The notes: generated by a model from the letters alone, not told the origin. A stretch of 64,000 nucleotides of DNA from Hyposmocoma kahamanoa (GCF_003589595.1 NW_020654422.1:18401118-18465117), one strand, 5' to 3'. Numbered from the stretch's first letter, positions 1 to 12,152 are shown. Program-made: numbers and translations.

Positions 1-468
1 TGACATTGATGGCTTTTAAAAACTTTTTGTTGAACATTTCCGAAAAATAACATTTTAATTTAAGAAGACGTTTTATTTAAAATTGTTTTAAAGTTACCTT
101 ACGAAATTAGAAAAAATAACGGGAGCAGCGAAATTAGATTCTGACTCTGGCAGCGAAATTCCATGCTACGCCACTGCCCCACGGCAGTCGACAAAATAAT
201 ATTAATTATTTATTTAATTCATAATGAGTATTTTCAAATTTATAAACTGTAATTATTTTCATACGCAAACACATACAGTAATTACAATAACGTAGTCTGA
301 ACAGTCGGTACTTGAAATATTTTAATAATCCATTCAACATACATGCATATAATTCACGTGATTGTACAAGGACATAATGAAATAGGATTGCAATGTACAC
401 ACACAATCAACAGTAATAAACTTAGTGAAAAAAACTCTCGCCTCCTGTGAGTCATTTTCGCATCACTA

Positions 469-1238
469 CTTATTTCTGCCGCCAAGGAGAGGTGTGGGCG
501 ATATTGCGTTCCGGTTTTGAATGGTAAGGGTGCTGGTGAAATTATAGGTACATGGGACTTATCAACATTATGTTTCAGAGTGACGGATGCAGAGGCAGTA
601 CCCCTCAGATCTTTGCGATTTAACACGTTAATTGCCACTCACGCGGTATCGCGTGATGCGAGTTCTCTCCAAACGGCCGATCACGCGTTATCGCTTGGAC
701 GTCGCTACCAAGTTTCTAAGCGGAATAATATAGTGGCGACAGCGAAACGGCGCATAATATTTACATTGGCCACTAGTAAAAGAATCGACTTTCGTGTGGT
801 GGGGATGGCCGCCAGCCACTGTCTATTGTATAATATTAGTCCAAAGAAACCAAAACAAGTAAGTTCCTTATAAATGTTGATTCTTGATAATTATTATTTT
901 TTGTATTTGTACGTTATTTAAAAAATAATCTATGTGATTATAAAAGACTGATAATTAAAGATATAATTATTATATTAAAAGTTTTTTATTTCTGAAATAT
1001 ATAACTTATTTTACCGAATTACATATCACGCGACATCGCGCTTCCGGTCATGTGGCGCGTGATAGATATTTAAAGTACATAAATCCTATGTACATAATAA
1101 TAAATTTATATAAATAAAATATTAACTTAAATTGAGCACAATTAAAACTAAAAAAAGGTTTGGCCACCACACATAATTTCAATTTTTAGCCTGGCAAGGA
1201 ACGTGTTAAAGCTCTAAGTGACACTGCAGCTGCGACGT
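469..1238 (+). repeat. R300 repeat copy split by the piggyBac-like element
   Basis: Left part 469-623 and right part 1210-1238 belong to the abundant R300 family described at 47818. Joining them across one TTAA restores the family order (gatctttgcgattTAAagctct). The 3' third is missing. Confidence 0.8.
624..1205. mobile_element. Non-autonomous piggyBac-like element, 582 bp
   Basis: It is flanked by TTAA at 620-623 and 1206-1209. The ends are inverted: CACGTTAATTGCC on the left, and the reverse complement of the right end reads CACGTTCCTTGCC. Subterminal ACGCGnnATCGCG-type repeats occur near both ends. TTAA duplication is the hallmark of the piggyBac superfamily. It splits an R300 copy, which resumes at 1210 (agctctaagtgacactgcag). 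No transposase domain was recognised in the frame that runs through its left half. Confidence 0.8.
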
Positions 1239-1289
1239 TTTTTAATTGTTATGTATACTACCGTGATCAGTAAAAAAGGCAATATGTTA

Positions 1290-1415
1290 CTTAGGTTTTC
1301 GCGATTGTTACACATAGGAAATGAAAATATTTTTCCGGATTATACGCGATTGATTGATGACGCGCAAATATACGCGATTTAAATCCGGAAAAATAGTTTC
1401 ATTTCCTACGATATG
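1290..1415. repeat. CCGGA foldback element, short copy
   Basis: Two inverted arms, 1317-1345 and about 1380-1409, share aggaaatgaaa and ttttccggat and are separated by a short spacer. They match the arms of the long foldback at 35174-35710. Confidence 0.65.
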
Positions 1416-2181
1416 TTACTATTTTTATTTTTTCCTACGTGAATAAGGTATGAAGTTACCGTAAGAGAAAAGCACTTTTTTTTTAAATCTATTTATTTAA
1501 ACATTATTTTCTCGGTTTTGAGTTTTTGTCACAAGCGCCCAATTAAGCTTTTAATATCACTTGTACACCTAGAGATAAAATGATCCCTGTGACATTTCGG
1601 ACCGTCATTTCTCAGATGCGGAACTGGTACGAATCGGACGTAGTGCCCAAACTTGTTAGCCTCATCACTTAGTATTATAAAAAAAAATATAACGTTAATT
1701 AGATCTATCGTAACTTGAATGTTAATGAGAGTGAAAGCCCATCTTGAGTTCGCGTTCATATATATAATTAACATATTTAATTAACTCTTGAAAGCGGTAA
1801 TGGCTTTTCTTCTCCATTTGACTTCGTAAAATAATTATAAGGATAAATATCTTTATGGTTTCACAAAACCTTTGAGAAGCAAAGATCTCTAGGTCATGTT
1901 TTAAACATTAAATGAAAAAAAACAAACAAATAACAAGATTAGCCAGTGAAATAAATAACGTGCCAGGAGCTGAGAAAGTTTTTAACGCTCTCTTAAAAGT
2001 TTTCCTTCTGCTTAAGGAATAATATCTCAAAGAAAGGCTCCACTTTTTCATGTACATATTGTTTAATCAATGAATTCTACTATACTGTAGTGTCAAACCA
2101 ATACACTATAAAGTCACTTACAGCGTTTTGATTTAACAGCACTCATATGATTTCTCTAGGTCTAATCTATACCCTGACATT

Positions 2182-2380
2182 TCAACTTTGAAGGCATAAG
2201 TGTTTTTGTATGAGATCCACTCCAATCTCTCTTAGCCGTCGCCCGATTTCCGCTACAAACTTTTTCGCATCGCTACCCCAACAACCTGCAGTTTCAACAG
2301 GAAGCGGAACTAAAATGTAGCGACTTTCCAAATCAGGGTCGAATTTTCGACTCGACGAGTGTAAGCACCAAACCCTAGCT
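2182..2380 (-). pseudogene. Transposon-derived coding relic (PVETAGCWG motif)
   Basis: The minus strand holds an open frame ending at TGA 2182 that includes YILVPLPVETAGCWG followed by AKKFVAEIGRRLREIG. The pattern 'VP.xVETxGxWG' followed by a helix with an I/V-G-xxL motif is typical of proteins attached to reverse transcriptases of animal non-LTR elements. It has no start and no intact neighbours. Confidence 0.5.
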
Positions 2381-2912
2381 CTAAAACATGTGTTTTATAA
2401 TTATGTAATGAATAATATGTGAATAAATAAATTGCAATATGATCTCAAAAACTTTCATGACCATAAAGTAAAAAAATTACCTTTTCATATTAGGCAACTC
2501 CAGGCGTTTTCTATTGTACAAGTTCGATAAACCAAAAGCGCAAAAACGGGTGAAGGACTGAGGACAATATTTTGAGCGGCACCCCCGCACTTCCCGCGAA
2601 TTCTGTCCAGACACGCCCCGTAAACTACCATTTATTATTGCCTTAATTACATTTTCATTTATCTTTTTTATCTGTCCAGTCTGCCCTACTTGAGGCTATC
2701 CAGAACCGAGGCCTGCAATAAATAACTTTGTAGGCTTCTTTTACACAATACTACGGAAATTTTAAAAGCTGTTAATTTTTTACAAGTTGACAGTTGGTGT
2801 AATAAGACCCTTGGTTTAATAAGGCCATATCTGGAAAATGACAATTTTTCAGGAGAGATATTTAAGGATTCTACGAAAGAATTAGTAGTAGTGTATACTA
2901 TAGTAGTGAAAA

Positions 2913-3023
2913 GTAGCTGTAGAGCTCCTTATAAAAGAATTCATCCAGGGAAGTACTGCCACCTTACCTATTTCTGCCGCCAGGCAGTAATGTAGGTATT
3001 ACTGCATTCCGGTTTTGAATGTA
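2913..3023 (+). repeat. R300 repeat copy, 5' part only
   Basis: It runs from the tgtagagctccttat start through gtactgccaccttacc to ggttttgaatg. The remaining two thirds are replaced by an M-GCACTG MITE fragment. Confidence 0.8.
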
Positions 3024-3450
3024 GAAAATAAAATTTTATATTCAGTAATGATATAATATTAAATTTCACATATTTTGAGTTACAATACTATTGTCTTAGC
3101 AGTGCGTGCTAATACAATACGACGTGCGATGTACATATTTTCGCACTTGATAACTAGCATAGTATTATCTCAAAATTGAAATTTCGCGATATTTGTGTGT
3201 GATTCGTATACGATTTTATTTCAAATGCCGCTTTGAAATTAAATAAGTAATATTTATATAACTTAAAACAATTTTAAGATAATACTATATAAGTTGTCAT
3301 GTGCGATTTGTCTGTAATAAAATTTAACCTATACATACATTTCAATAATCTTTCACGAGAAGTGAATAATACGTTTTTCATCGATTCTGAAAAATTACAC
3401 TTTTTAAGATAGTGCACTATTGTATTAACAGTGCAATATATATAATTTCT
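3021..3450. repeat. M-GCACTG MITE-derived sequence
   Basis: It contains ttttgagttacaatactat followed by agcagtgcgtgc. A second, related end (gtattaacagtgcaatatat) lies near 3420-3442. The same end sequences bound the better copy at 18640-19045. Both ends here lie in the same orientation, so this copy is rearranged. Confidence 0.5.
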
Positions 3451-4067
3451 TTCATGTAGTTTGTATTGTGTTTAAATCCTTTAATGTCATAAAAGCACGT
3501 TTGACGTATGGTCAACTGAAGCTATATTATACCGAAGGTACTAATTGCCTGACCACCATTTTTTTAAGTATAATAATAAGTTGACTGCGAGCAATTCGAT
3601 TTTAAAAACACAATACTATTTTGTGATTAGACCTTTGAAGCAGAAATATCTTAATAGTCATACTCGCAACTTGATTAATTACTTTAAAAAAAAACAATAT
3701 CGTACGTAGTTATGGTTCACAATAAATTTCGAACTGGCGCTAATCAACGGAATCTCAATTAAACAGAGACAATTACATTTCTTCTGAAAGTCAGGGGGAG
3801 ATAGGTACGGTTATCGCAGCCAAGCAGGGGGCTGTCTGTCGAATTGGCGCTGACGTGAGCCGCCAGGTGGGCTCTCGACAAAATTAAAAAAGTTTCACTT
3901 ACACAAGAACTCGCAGGTCTCGTTCATTTAAATGCTAAGGGTTTCTGTTAGTATTCATTGTGAGTTTTGTCATTCAGCGAAAAGCTTCAACTTTTTACCA
4001 GTTTCAGCTTATCGGATTCTAAATTAGCATTTCAATTTTTTTTTGCTCCGACTCTGTTTATATTCTT

Positions 4068-4316
4068 TTGACTTTTTTTTATGTTCTATACGATGGTAAA
4101 CGATACGCCTGCCCACAACAGTTGCAGTGGCACTCAGAGCTTTAAATCGCAAAGATCTGAGGTGTACTGCCTCTGCGCCCATTGCGCCCATAATTTCACC
4201 AGCACTCTTCAAAACCGCAACTCAGTAATGCTCACATTACTGCTTGGCGGCAGAAATAAGTAAGGTGGCAGTACTTCCCTGGACGAACTCTTTCACAAGG
4301 AGCTCTACTAAACTTG
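4068..4316 (-). repeat. R300 repeat copy
   Basis: A nearly full copy in reverse orientation, from the A-rich end (ctttttttttatg) to ggagctctactaa. About 30 bases are missing between the Cys-rich 'gcgcccat' part and 'aatttcaccagcac'. Confidence 0.85.
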
Positions 4317-5212
4317 TCTTGAAATATTCTGACACGATCAAATATTTTGACGTTAAGAACTCATACTGCATCTTCATTAGAATTATAAAAAAGTCGTCAC
4401 AATGTAAGAGGCCAAATTTGACAACTAAGGAAGACGTAAGTACGTAACTTTGAATGCAAGTAATAAACGAACAATTATTACCTGAAAAGGTTTAAAAAAA
4501 TACATTAATTTAGTGAAGCATCATACAATATGGTGGAACAAATTTCAAATAGGTATTATTCTCGCACGAATTCCAAAATAAAATGCAATTTTGAGTTAGT
4601 CGATACGACCTCAATGTTATTTTTTTAAACAATACATCAGTAACCAATTAATCGCCGAATTTCACCGAGTCAATTCAATTTCGTTTAAAAAAATATTGGC
4701 TTTTTGGTTTTGATTTTGATAGAGATGTTAACATTAGTAATATGGTTGAAAATCAAATATTATACATACAGTTGATACTATCTTAACTGATGATTTTGGC
4801 TCACCTTCCGATAAAAGTGAATAAAAATTACAACTACGAAGGCTTTTTTGTCTTGTTTCAGAATTTTGCTACTTAAGTGCAGGTTGTCATTGTGTACATT
4901 TAAAATATTTATTTATTATTTATAATATAAACTATAACTGTACATTGCTCAAATATATGTTTATTGTTCTATCTAGAACCGAAAACCAGTAAAAATAATC
5001 GAAACAATCAGACACTCGAATTAATTTCTAGTCATAATTTTTTAATATGATTACCCATACGTTTAGTTCACATCCCTATTCACTTGTGCCTCTTATTTTG
5101 TAACGATTATACTTCATAACCCAACAACAAGGAACTGAATTGGAAGCAACTATGGTCCTAATTTTTACCAAACATTGTTTTCAATTTGCTGTGATCTCCA
5201 TCCCTTAATGCT

Positions 5213-5923
5213 TCTTTTTTATGATACCAAGTAAAGGGACGAACCAGTCTCGTGCGTGGCAGCCAGCCCGAATTTGACACAATTGACAGGTGTCGTCAAT
5301 TGTTTCACTTCAAATCAACCAGTTTAACTTTGCTATAACGGACAGAAATTGAAAAATCACATATTTAATATTTCATTACCGACGAAATGTGATTCCATTT
5401 GTTTTGTAATTAGATGTTTTGCTGTTTTTCCCACACCACCGAATGGAACAGCCCCTCATTGTTAGAGATATTATCTTTATTACAATAAATACAGAATATT
5501 TTTGGAATATACGGACACGTACACATAGGTCAGTTGTTGGCGCTGTACTATTCCAGCTTTCTAATTTGTGATATCAGCCCAAATAGAGAGTTAATATTTA
5601 AAAGTGTTATAAAGCCCAATTGCCTGATGAAATGCCAGGAATGTATGACCCTTATTTCGTCTCTATTTCTGGTTATATACTCGATAGTGGTAAGCGAAAT
5701 GCCTGTACACAGCAGTGCCAAAGCTTTAAATCACAAAGCTTTGAGGGGCACTGTCGCTGCGCCTGCCACCCTGAGACACAAGTTGAATACTCCCAAGTTT
5801 CTGTACTTTCACCGGCACCTTTACCCTTTAAAACAGGAATGCAGTAATGCTTACATTGGTGGCAGAAATAAATAAAGTGGCAGTACTTACCTAAACAAAA
5901 CTCTCACAAAGCGCTCTACTGCT
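5213..5923 (-). repeat. R300 repeat copy split by a hAT-like MITE
   Basis: Outer parts 5213-5256 and 5687-5923 are R300 sequence. The break falls within the conserved 'gtgcg/tggtaagcg' stretch, and the hAT-like MITE fills the gap. This makes the MITE younger than the R300 copy. Confidence 0.7.
5257..5686. mobile_element. hAT-like MITE, left end deleted
   Basis: It matches the 513 bp element at 32877-33389 from about its 110th base to its right end (atttcgtctctatttctggt then tatatactcgat). The left terminal repeat is missing. Confidence 0.7.
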
Positions 5924-6559
5924 ATTTTTAACATAACTTTGAGACATAATACTTTCAACGTGTTATGAGTGATTTTCGATCTACGATTATGGCATTCATT
6001 AGCGAAGTTTCATTAGAGTTACGTATCAATTAGAGCGTGAAGTCAGCCAATAATGCTTCGCGTTAATTGGCGACTGCAAAGAAAAAGAACAAGAATGAAC
6101 GTGTAATCTGCACGTGAAATATTTGAACGAATGTTTTGTTATATCGTGTTATACGTTAGGTCATGTTAACACCAAATATTTGAAAACTTTATGAGTTTAC
6201 AAATCTTAAAGTAATCATCATAAACAGAACATAAAAGAGGGGCTTTATCTACAAGGTGTCCTAAAATATCACGTACAAAGACGTTTATTTCATGATACAA
6301 ACACACACATTTGGGACAGCGAATTTGAATTGATTCAGTTGCTTTTTTCATAACTATAACCTGTAAAATCTACTATGACCAGCAATAAAATTATATTTCC
6401 CATACAATACACATATTATGTGTACAAAAATATATAATTAATTACCGCCTGAATTTAAAAATATGCTAACTATTTATCTTCTGGAAAAGGTTGTCCGCAT
6501 TCTCTTTTATTCCGTTCAAGAATATTTTGACCGCAAAAATAATATAGATATATAGAAAT

Positions 6560-6840
6560 ATATTTGAAATTTAAATTGGTAATTCAGTTTATTGAATGGC
6601 AGGATGTTACTAAGATCAAAACGTCTTCTAGCAAACCGTGCCAAACGCTATGCCAACTAAGCCACGGAACGAACCAGCGCCAGCGGAAGTTACGAGTTTT
6701 TCTATATGATTGTTTCAGACCTTTGTTTTTGGTTTTTAATGACTTTTTGTCGTAGAGCCGTCTGTGAGAGATCTATTTCTTCACTCAGCCAAGTACCTTT
6801 ACAGCTACCAGCAGCTGACTACAAATGTCGCTTTAATAAT
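6560..6840 (-). repeat. tRNA-core composite SINE, reverse copy
   Basis: In reverse it shows a tRNA-like head (box A read as tggcttagttgg on the minus strand, 6656-6667) next to the conserved core with gtagctgtaaaggtac and gtcattaaaaaccaa. The 3' half of the head (box B) has decayed. Confidence 0.7.
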
Positions 6841-7598
6841 AATTATGTTTATTGAAAAGTGGCGTTAATTTTTTTTTGTGAAATTACGTTACTAGTTATT
6901 TAAAATTATTCTATCTTTCTATTAAAGATAGTTTCGAAGGATTTTTTTCTATATATTCGATCTCTGAATTCGGGCCATTCCAAAGTGACGGGTGCGACAT
7001 TTTGACTCTTTTTTTCTCGAACTTTAAGCAATTTCTCCCTAACCATTGGTTAATTGGACTTAAAATGAAAATATCATGAAGCCAGATATGCAACTCAACC
7101 GCGACTATTTATTAACATAAATTTATGATCCTATTTATACTCAAAATTTTTAAGTTTCTAAGTAAGGATGGAACACTCACGACACGCGCCTGTTTGAGTT
7201 GAAGGCTTCATTGCCAAGCTCAAGACAAACTATTAATATTTTGTTCAGCAAGTTTTTCATATGTGAAAACTTGAACGTTAAAGTTCTACTTTATATATAC
7301 ACTTCATTAATAACTTTGATACATTTTAAGGAAATAATATGTTAAGTTGTGACGGGTGGGACATGATTTGGGTGGGACGAGTTACAATTGAATACAGAGA
7401 ATTGATAAAATTACACTGTTTAATATAAGATCCATCATTAGTAAGCAAATATTTTATAATTTTTCTCATACTAAGACATTTTAACACAAAAAAAAAACAG
7501 AATAAAAGAACTATTAAAGTAATCCTATTATTTTTCTATCTTATCTATGACAACATGAAATCAAAGTCACGCATGTAAAATGCGTTAATAAATTTGAA

Positions 7599-7631
7599 AA
7601 ATTCTGCCGCATCCTTGATACGGCAGAATTT
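7599..7631. repeat. Perfect 11 bp hairpin
   Basis: aaattctgccg at 7599-7609 is exactly mirrored by cggcagaattt at 7621-7631. It lies at the left edge of a tRNA-core composite SINE and is absent from the other copies. Confidence 0.7.
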
Positions 7632-7800
7632 GAAGAAACCGTTGAAAAAAAGTACAAAGACACGACGCAAGCACATAGAAAAATTCGTGAGGTCTGTTGG
7701 TTCGTTCCGTGGCTTAGTTGGTATAGCGTCTGGCACGGTATGCAAGAAGACGTCGGTTCGAATCCGACCGGATCGAAGGAATTTTTTCTGAGTGTTCGAA
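7632..7800 (+). repeat. tRNA-core composite SINE, copy with good Pol III promoter
   Basis: The tRNA-like head is at 7702-7776: box A tggcttagttgg and box B ggttcgaatcc, a perfect T-arm (gtcgg/ccgac) and a 7 bp acceptor-like pairing (tcgttcc with ggatcga) with one mismatch. The tail is tttttctgagtgttcg then ctttgtattaataattat. The anticodon arm is irregular, so this is a SINE head rather than a tRNA gene. Confidence 0.8.
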
Positions 7801-7844
7801 CTTTGTATTAATAATTATAACAAACTTGTGGAGTAATTTCACAA

Positions 7845-8165
7845 AAAATATTGAATATCAATTTAATAAAAATTTAATTAATACAGTGAATAGCGACATC
7901 TCTCGCCAGGCCTGGTAGCTGTAAAGGTAGTAACTGGGTGATAAATCTGTCACAGATTTCTCATCGATGGCGCTACGACTAAAAAGTCGTTGAAAAACCA
8001 AGTACAAAGACACGACGCAAGCACAGAAAAATTCGTGAGGTCCGTTGGTTCGTTCCGTGGCTTAGTTGGTATAGCGTCTGCCACGGTATGCAAGAAAACG
8101 TCGGTTCGAATCCGACCGGATCGAAGGAATCTTTTCTGAGTGTTCGATCTTTGTATTAATAATAA
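7845..8165 (+). repeat. tRNA-core composite SINE, full copy in tandem with the previous
   Basis: The full order is: an AT-rich leader with ttgaatatcaatttaat, the core (gcgacatctctcgcc, gtagctgtaaaggta, gatggcgctacgact), cacgacgcaagcac, the tRNA-like head 8050-8124 and a tail ending near 8165. Together with the copy at 7632-7800 it forms a dimer. Confidence 0.8.
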
Positions 8166-8631
8166 TAAAAATATATATGTTTCATTGTGACGGGTAGGAC
8201 TTGAAATTAGTATTTATTGAAACTTTAATAACTCTTCACCATATACATTTACTTCCATGCAATCACTTATCACAGTTTTAAAATTCTATTTTCTTCGACA
8301 GTAATCACTTATTTAGAAAGAAGCACAAATAACCGCGAAAATTATTGCTAACATTATAGGAAAAAATGTGTCACCATAGACGATTGCACTATGGCTGCGT
8401 TAATGAAGAGAAAAAAATAGAAATCTCATTTATTTCTAATGATTTGATTTATTGGGCGTGTTCTAGTCATATAATTAAAACCAAATTATGTAATTTATTT
8501 TTTTGAACCGCGGTGTCATTTTCGCTGGAATTACCCTTATGCAAATTGGTAATTTAAAAATTTTAATGCATCAAGAATTGTTTGTGTCTATATTAAATAT
8601 ATTATAAAATTTCATGCTGTAACCAGCTAGT

Positions 8632-8895
8632 TTTTTTTTATAATATCCTGTGACGGGACGAACAAGTCGTTCGCCTGATGTAAAGCTACACGCTTGTCTG
8701 TAAAAGTTGCAGTGCCACTCAGAGCTTTAAGCCGCAAAGATCTGAGGGGCACTGCCACTACGCCCGTCACCCTGAGACACAAATTGGCAAGTCCCATGTA
8801 CCTGTAATTTCACCAGCACCCTTACTCTTTAAAACCGGAACACAGCTATGCTGAACAATGCTGCTTGGCCGCAGAAATAGGCAATGTGGCAGTAA
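8632..8895 (-). repeat. R300 repeat copy
   Basis: Reverse copy beginning with a T-run (the A tail) and tgacgggacgaacaagtcg. It ends at atgtggcagta, so the first 50 bases of the family are missing. Confidence 0.85.
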
Positions 8896-9075
8896 ATGTG
8901 TGCGAATCTATTATTACAAATATGTACATCACATTCTTGAAACCACACTAAGTGCGAATAAAATTTATCATTTATCAAGTTTCCACTCAAGCGCAGCCGA
9001 TTTTTCATTTTCAGATTTCACATTTGTCTTGTTCCAAAAGAGGTCGATCAGGATGTGATCCATGAACACGCTTTA

Positions 9076-9480
9076 CATTGACATGTGATGAATATTTCCT
9101 TCTGTGTTGTAAACTACGCTTAATAGTGTGGTTAACAATGACACAACTATACAATATTTAAAGAGGTACTAGTGTGGTTGCCGCAATAGGTATTTGTAGA
9201 ATTCACACTGTTTTCCCATCTGAGATTCTGCAAGCTTCATGGTGACTTTTAACTTACTAATTTGTTCTTAGTATGGATCTCACAGTATCTAATTTTGTAG
9301 TGACTTTTAATTATTGTAAAAAGAATTATAAGTACTATCAGTAAAGATGACGCCTTCCCAGTCCAAGACAGTTTAGTTTGCAAGCAGAGATTGTAGCTAG
9401 CCCCTTATCTTACTTTTGTGAAAGCCCTTAAATTTCCAGTGATTGACAAAAACAAGAATATTAAAGAATACTACAGAGTA
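9076..9480. other. Unassigned AT-rich stretch
   Basis: No gene, splice-bounded frame, repeat pair or RNA structure was recognised here. Confidence 0.5.
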
Positions 9481-9487
9481 CTATAAA

Positions 9488-9702
9488 AACCGACCTCAAA
9501 CATTCATCCCCTATATTGCCACCCTTAGAGGTGGAATATTTTCTTCAAATTTAAATGAGACCACACTTGAGGTACCCTATTTCAAACAAAAAAGAATGAT
9601 CAAAATCGGTTTACAAATCGTCGGAGTTATCGCGTGACATACATACATACAAAAAAAAATTTAATCGAATTGAGTACCTCCTCCTTTTTTGAAGTCTGTT
9701 AA
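9488..9702. repeat. M-GACTTC MITE copy
   Basis: It starts aaccgacctc and ends gaagtctgtt, forming inverted ends. Inside it carries the family marks cttagaggtggaatatt, gaggtaccct, aatcggttta and cacctcctccttt-like text. Related copies lie near 15258, 26103, 32215, 52848, 57747 and 59582. Confidence 0.75.
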
Positions 9703-9717
9703 AAATATAAGTGTTTG

Positions 9718-9960
9718 AGTAGCAGTAGAGCTTTACTGCGTTTAGGTTTTGAAGGATACGGGTGCTGATGAAATTACAGGCACATTGGACTTGTCAACTT
9801 ATGTCTCAGAGTGACAGACGCAGAGGCAGTGCCCCTCAGATTTAAAGCTGTGAATGGCACTGGGACTGTTATGGACAGGCGTGTAACTTACCAACATCAG
9901 GCACAAGACTTGTTCGTCCCATCACTTGACATTATAAAGAAAGAAAGAAAGAATTTTTAA
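9718..9960 (+). repeat. R300 repeat copy with internal deletion
   Basis: It starts agtagcagtagagctt and jumps to tttaggttttgaagg, losing about 60 bases. It ends in an A/G-rich tail with four gaaa units, showing that the A tail seeds microsatellites. Confidence 0.85.
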
Positions 9961-9974
9961 ATGTAGTTTCACTT

Positions 9975-10190
9975 TCACCGGTCTTTCTTCTCTTCGACAC
10001 TCAATTGGACGTAACGCTTTATTTCCTCCTTACTAATGCGTCAGACAAAGGAATGAAATACAGTATGTGTGTTCCACGAACAGCAAACTTAGGGCTATTC
10101 AAGGTTTGAGCAAATAGTCATTTTATAAACAAACGCGTACCATTGACAGGCGGTGGGTGGCCACTACTGACCACAGTTGCTTGCACGTAA
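9975..10190 (+). pseudogene. LINE ORF2 3'-end relic
   Basis: A plus-strand frame gives VPRTANLGLFKV and then NKRVP, the pattern seen at the very end of Jockey/CR1-type LINE proteins (a hydrophobic patch, then 'L..F+..' and a short basic tail). In-frame stops and frameshifts show it is dead. Confidence 0.4.
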
Positions 10191-10943
10191 AAATAACTCC
10201 AAAGAAGGTAAGGCGTCGATTTTTCTAATCATCCTGATACATCCTATATTTAATTACAAATTTTAAGTACCTCTGCTACAATTATTAAAATACTTATATT
10301 CAAAACAGCTTTATTAAGTTCATATAACTTTGCCATGTGAAGTTGCTTAATGCTTAGCACAAGCAAACAAATACACTCACTTTGGCGTAGAGAAAACACG
10401 GATCCTTTGAGAACAATGAAACAAGTTTTTAAGTAAACAGTGTCTTTATTTTTCTAACACAATCCTTAAAACGTGCGCGTAATTAGTTTAAACAGAACCA
10501 CATGTAAATGGTACGTATTACCATTTATAATTTAGAGAATACGTAGTAGATTGTACAGCAGCAGTATTTTATTATGAATAAATGCGATATCCTTTGAAAT
10601 TCGTGAAACAAAAACTTCCGACGTGAAACATGCAATTAAGCGAAGCACAGTAAAATAAACAAAACTGCCCTGGGACCAAAACTCTGCTGTTTACTTGGGA
10701 AAACTGGGAACTATCGTTCCGAGATTATTTTTGTTTGCAGTGCACCCGCTGAGAAATCATACTTTGTATTTACGTTACTTACAATGCGAACCATTTTATA
10801 ATATTCTCACCTCTTTGTAAATAGCTGTATGTCGTTGGAAGACACATCATTGGCACATCAAAACAGTTTGATACGAATTACCATTTACACTAGATTACAT
10901 CACTACTTAGTAATTTTTGTTGCGAAATCTAAACTTACAAACT

Positions 10944-11227
10944 ATTGACTTACAATTATATGGACGTCGGGTCCGCACTAAAAAGTGTCCAAACTTATAG
11001 GGCGTTAAAATCGTATACAGAGAGTCATTCACGCTTTAGTCTTCGTTTGTTCGACTGACAGCGAAGCAAGCAAAATTAGACAGTACTGCGATGACATTAC
11101 AGTTTAAATTCAACTTTTTAGCTTTTTCATATTCCTTTACATGTCACTACGTTTAAATAGGTTGACTTGGGACATTTTTTTCGTGGTTTTTGTATTAGAC
11201 CCGTCGTCCATCTAATTGTAAGTCAAT
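10944..11227 (+). mobile_element. 284 bp MITE, copy 1
   Basis: The ends are inverted: attgacttacaattatatgg at the left and taattgtaagtcaat at the right. An almost identical copy of exactly the same length lies in reverse orientation at 13159-13442. No coding capacity. Outside it, aaatctaaactta (left) and taagtttagatt (right) are also inverted, so the true termini of this copy could be slightly wider. Confidence 0.85.
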
Positions 11228-11880
11228 GTTACAAACATAAGTTTAGATTCTAGTGCTAGTCCAAGAAAATAGGCTGCTAACAGGTTGTATGTTAGCTAAC
11301 AGGTATGTAGTCAATCTGCTGGCAGCCTTAGTTTCCCATTACTAGCATGTATTTCCTCTGAACAAAGTCCGACACGTCCGCCACGATGGCCTAATGTAGT
11401 TGGGACCTTCACACATTTTCCTGGAGCTATAAATCTTCTTCGAGGTGTAAGTTTCATCACAATGTTTCCCTTCATCGTTAGTGAGAGGTATAGCCTTGCC
11501 TCAGAAATTGAAGTCTTAGGATCAGGATCATCATCGAACCAACGACCTTTAGAGAAGAAACCTTTCTCCTACTAGACTACCATGATCTTCCACAAGTTAA
11601 CACATTTAATTAATATTTTGGTGGGTTTTGATCTATGTAGAACTCTTCTGGGAAATAACCAACACCCAACTCATTTCCTCTTTTGAATTGAAAAGTAAGG
11701 AGAACGACCGCAAACGCTGGCACATAAGACTAAATAACTTAAGATGAAGATGAAATTGTTATAACCTGGATACTTCTTTAGGATAACAAATGTTTATAAG
11801 CTGTGCTAAGCAGTGGTTACCACTTTCGGGAGATCACAATAGACCAATTGATTTTCGCAATGATGAAAGGCTGCATAGAC
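11228..11880. other. Unassigned stretch
   Basis: Mixed sequence with no recognisable gene or repeat partner in the window, about 0.6 kb downstream of the trypsin 3' end. Confidence 0.4.
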
Positions 11881-11883
11881 CTT

Positions 11884-12066
11884 TAGTAGCAGTAGAGCTT
11901 CTTGTGCAAGAGTTCGTCCAGAGAAGTATTGTCACGTTACCTATTTCTGCCCCTAAGCAGTATTTGATCTTTACAGCTATGAATGGCACTGCAACTGCTA
12001 TAACAGGCGTGTCGCTTACGAACAGGCACATACTCTTGTTCATACAATTGGTATCATAAAAAAGAA
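11884..12066 (+). repeat. R300 repeat copy, deletion derivative
   Basis: The 5' part (tagtagcagtagagcttctt to cagtattt) joins directly to the 3' part (ctatgaatggcactgcaac to ataaaaaag). The middle 120 or so bases are absent. Confidence 0.85.
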
Positions 12067-12146
12067 AAGCTACCATGGTACCATTTTTATGAGGTGGACC
12101 GTGTGATAACTTGCCCGTTTGCTTATTAAAAAACGTGTTATTGGTT

Positions 12147-12152
12147 TTTATT
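12147..12152 (-). promoter_or_regulatory. Possible polyadenylation signal of the trypsin gene
   Basis: AATAAA on the minus strand about 183 bases after the trypsin stop codon. No better hexamer was seen closer. It is weak because AATAAA is frequent by chance in this DNA. Confidence 0.25.

Noticed and set aside
517..873. 118-codon open frame reaching into the piggyBac-like element
   Set aside because: It begins in the R300 repeat and crosses the TTAA junction; no transposase motif seen.
7702..7776. tRNA gene with good box A, box B and T-arm
   Set aside because: The anticodon arm is irregular, the acceptor stem has a mismatch, and the same head recurs at 8050, 37232, 45050 and 53173 with attached core and tail, so it is a SINE head.
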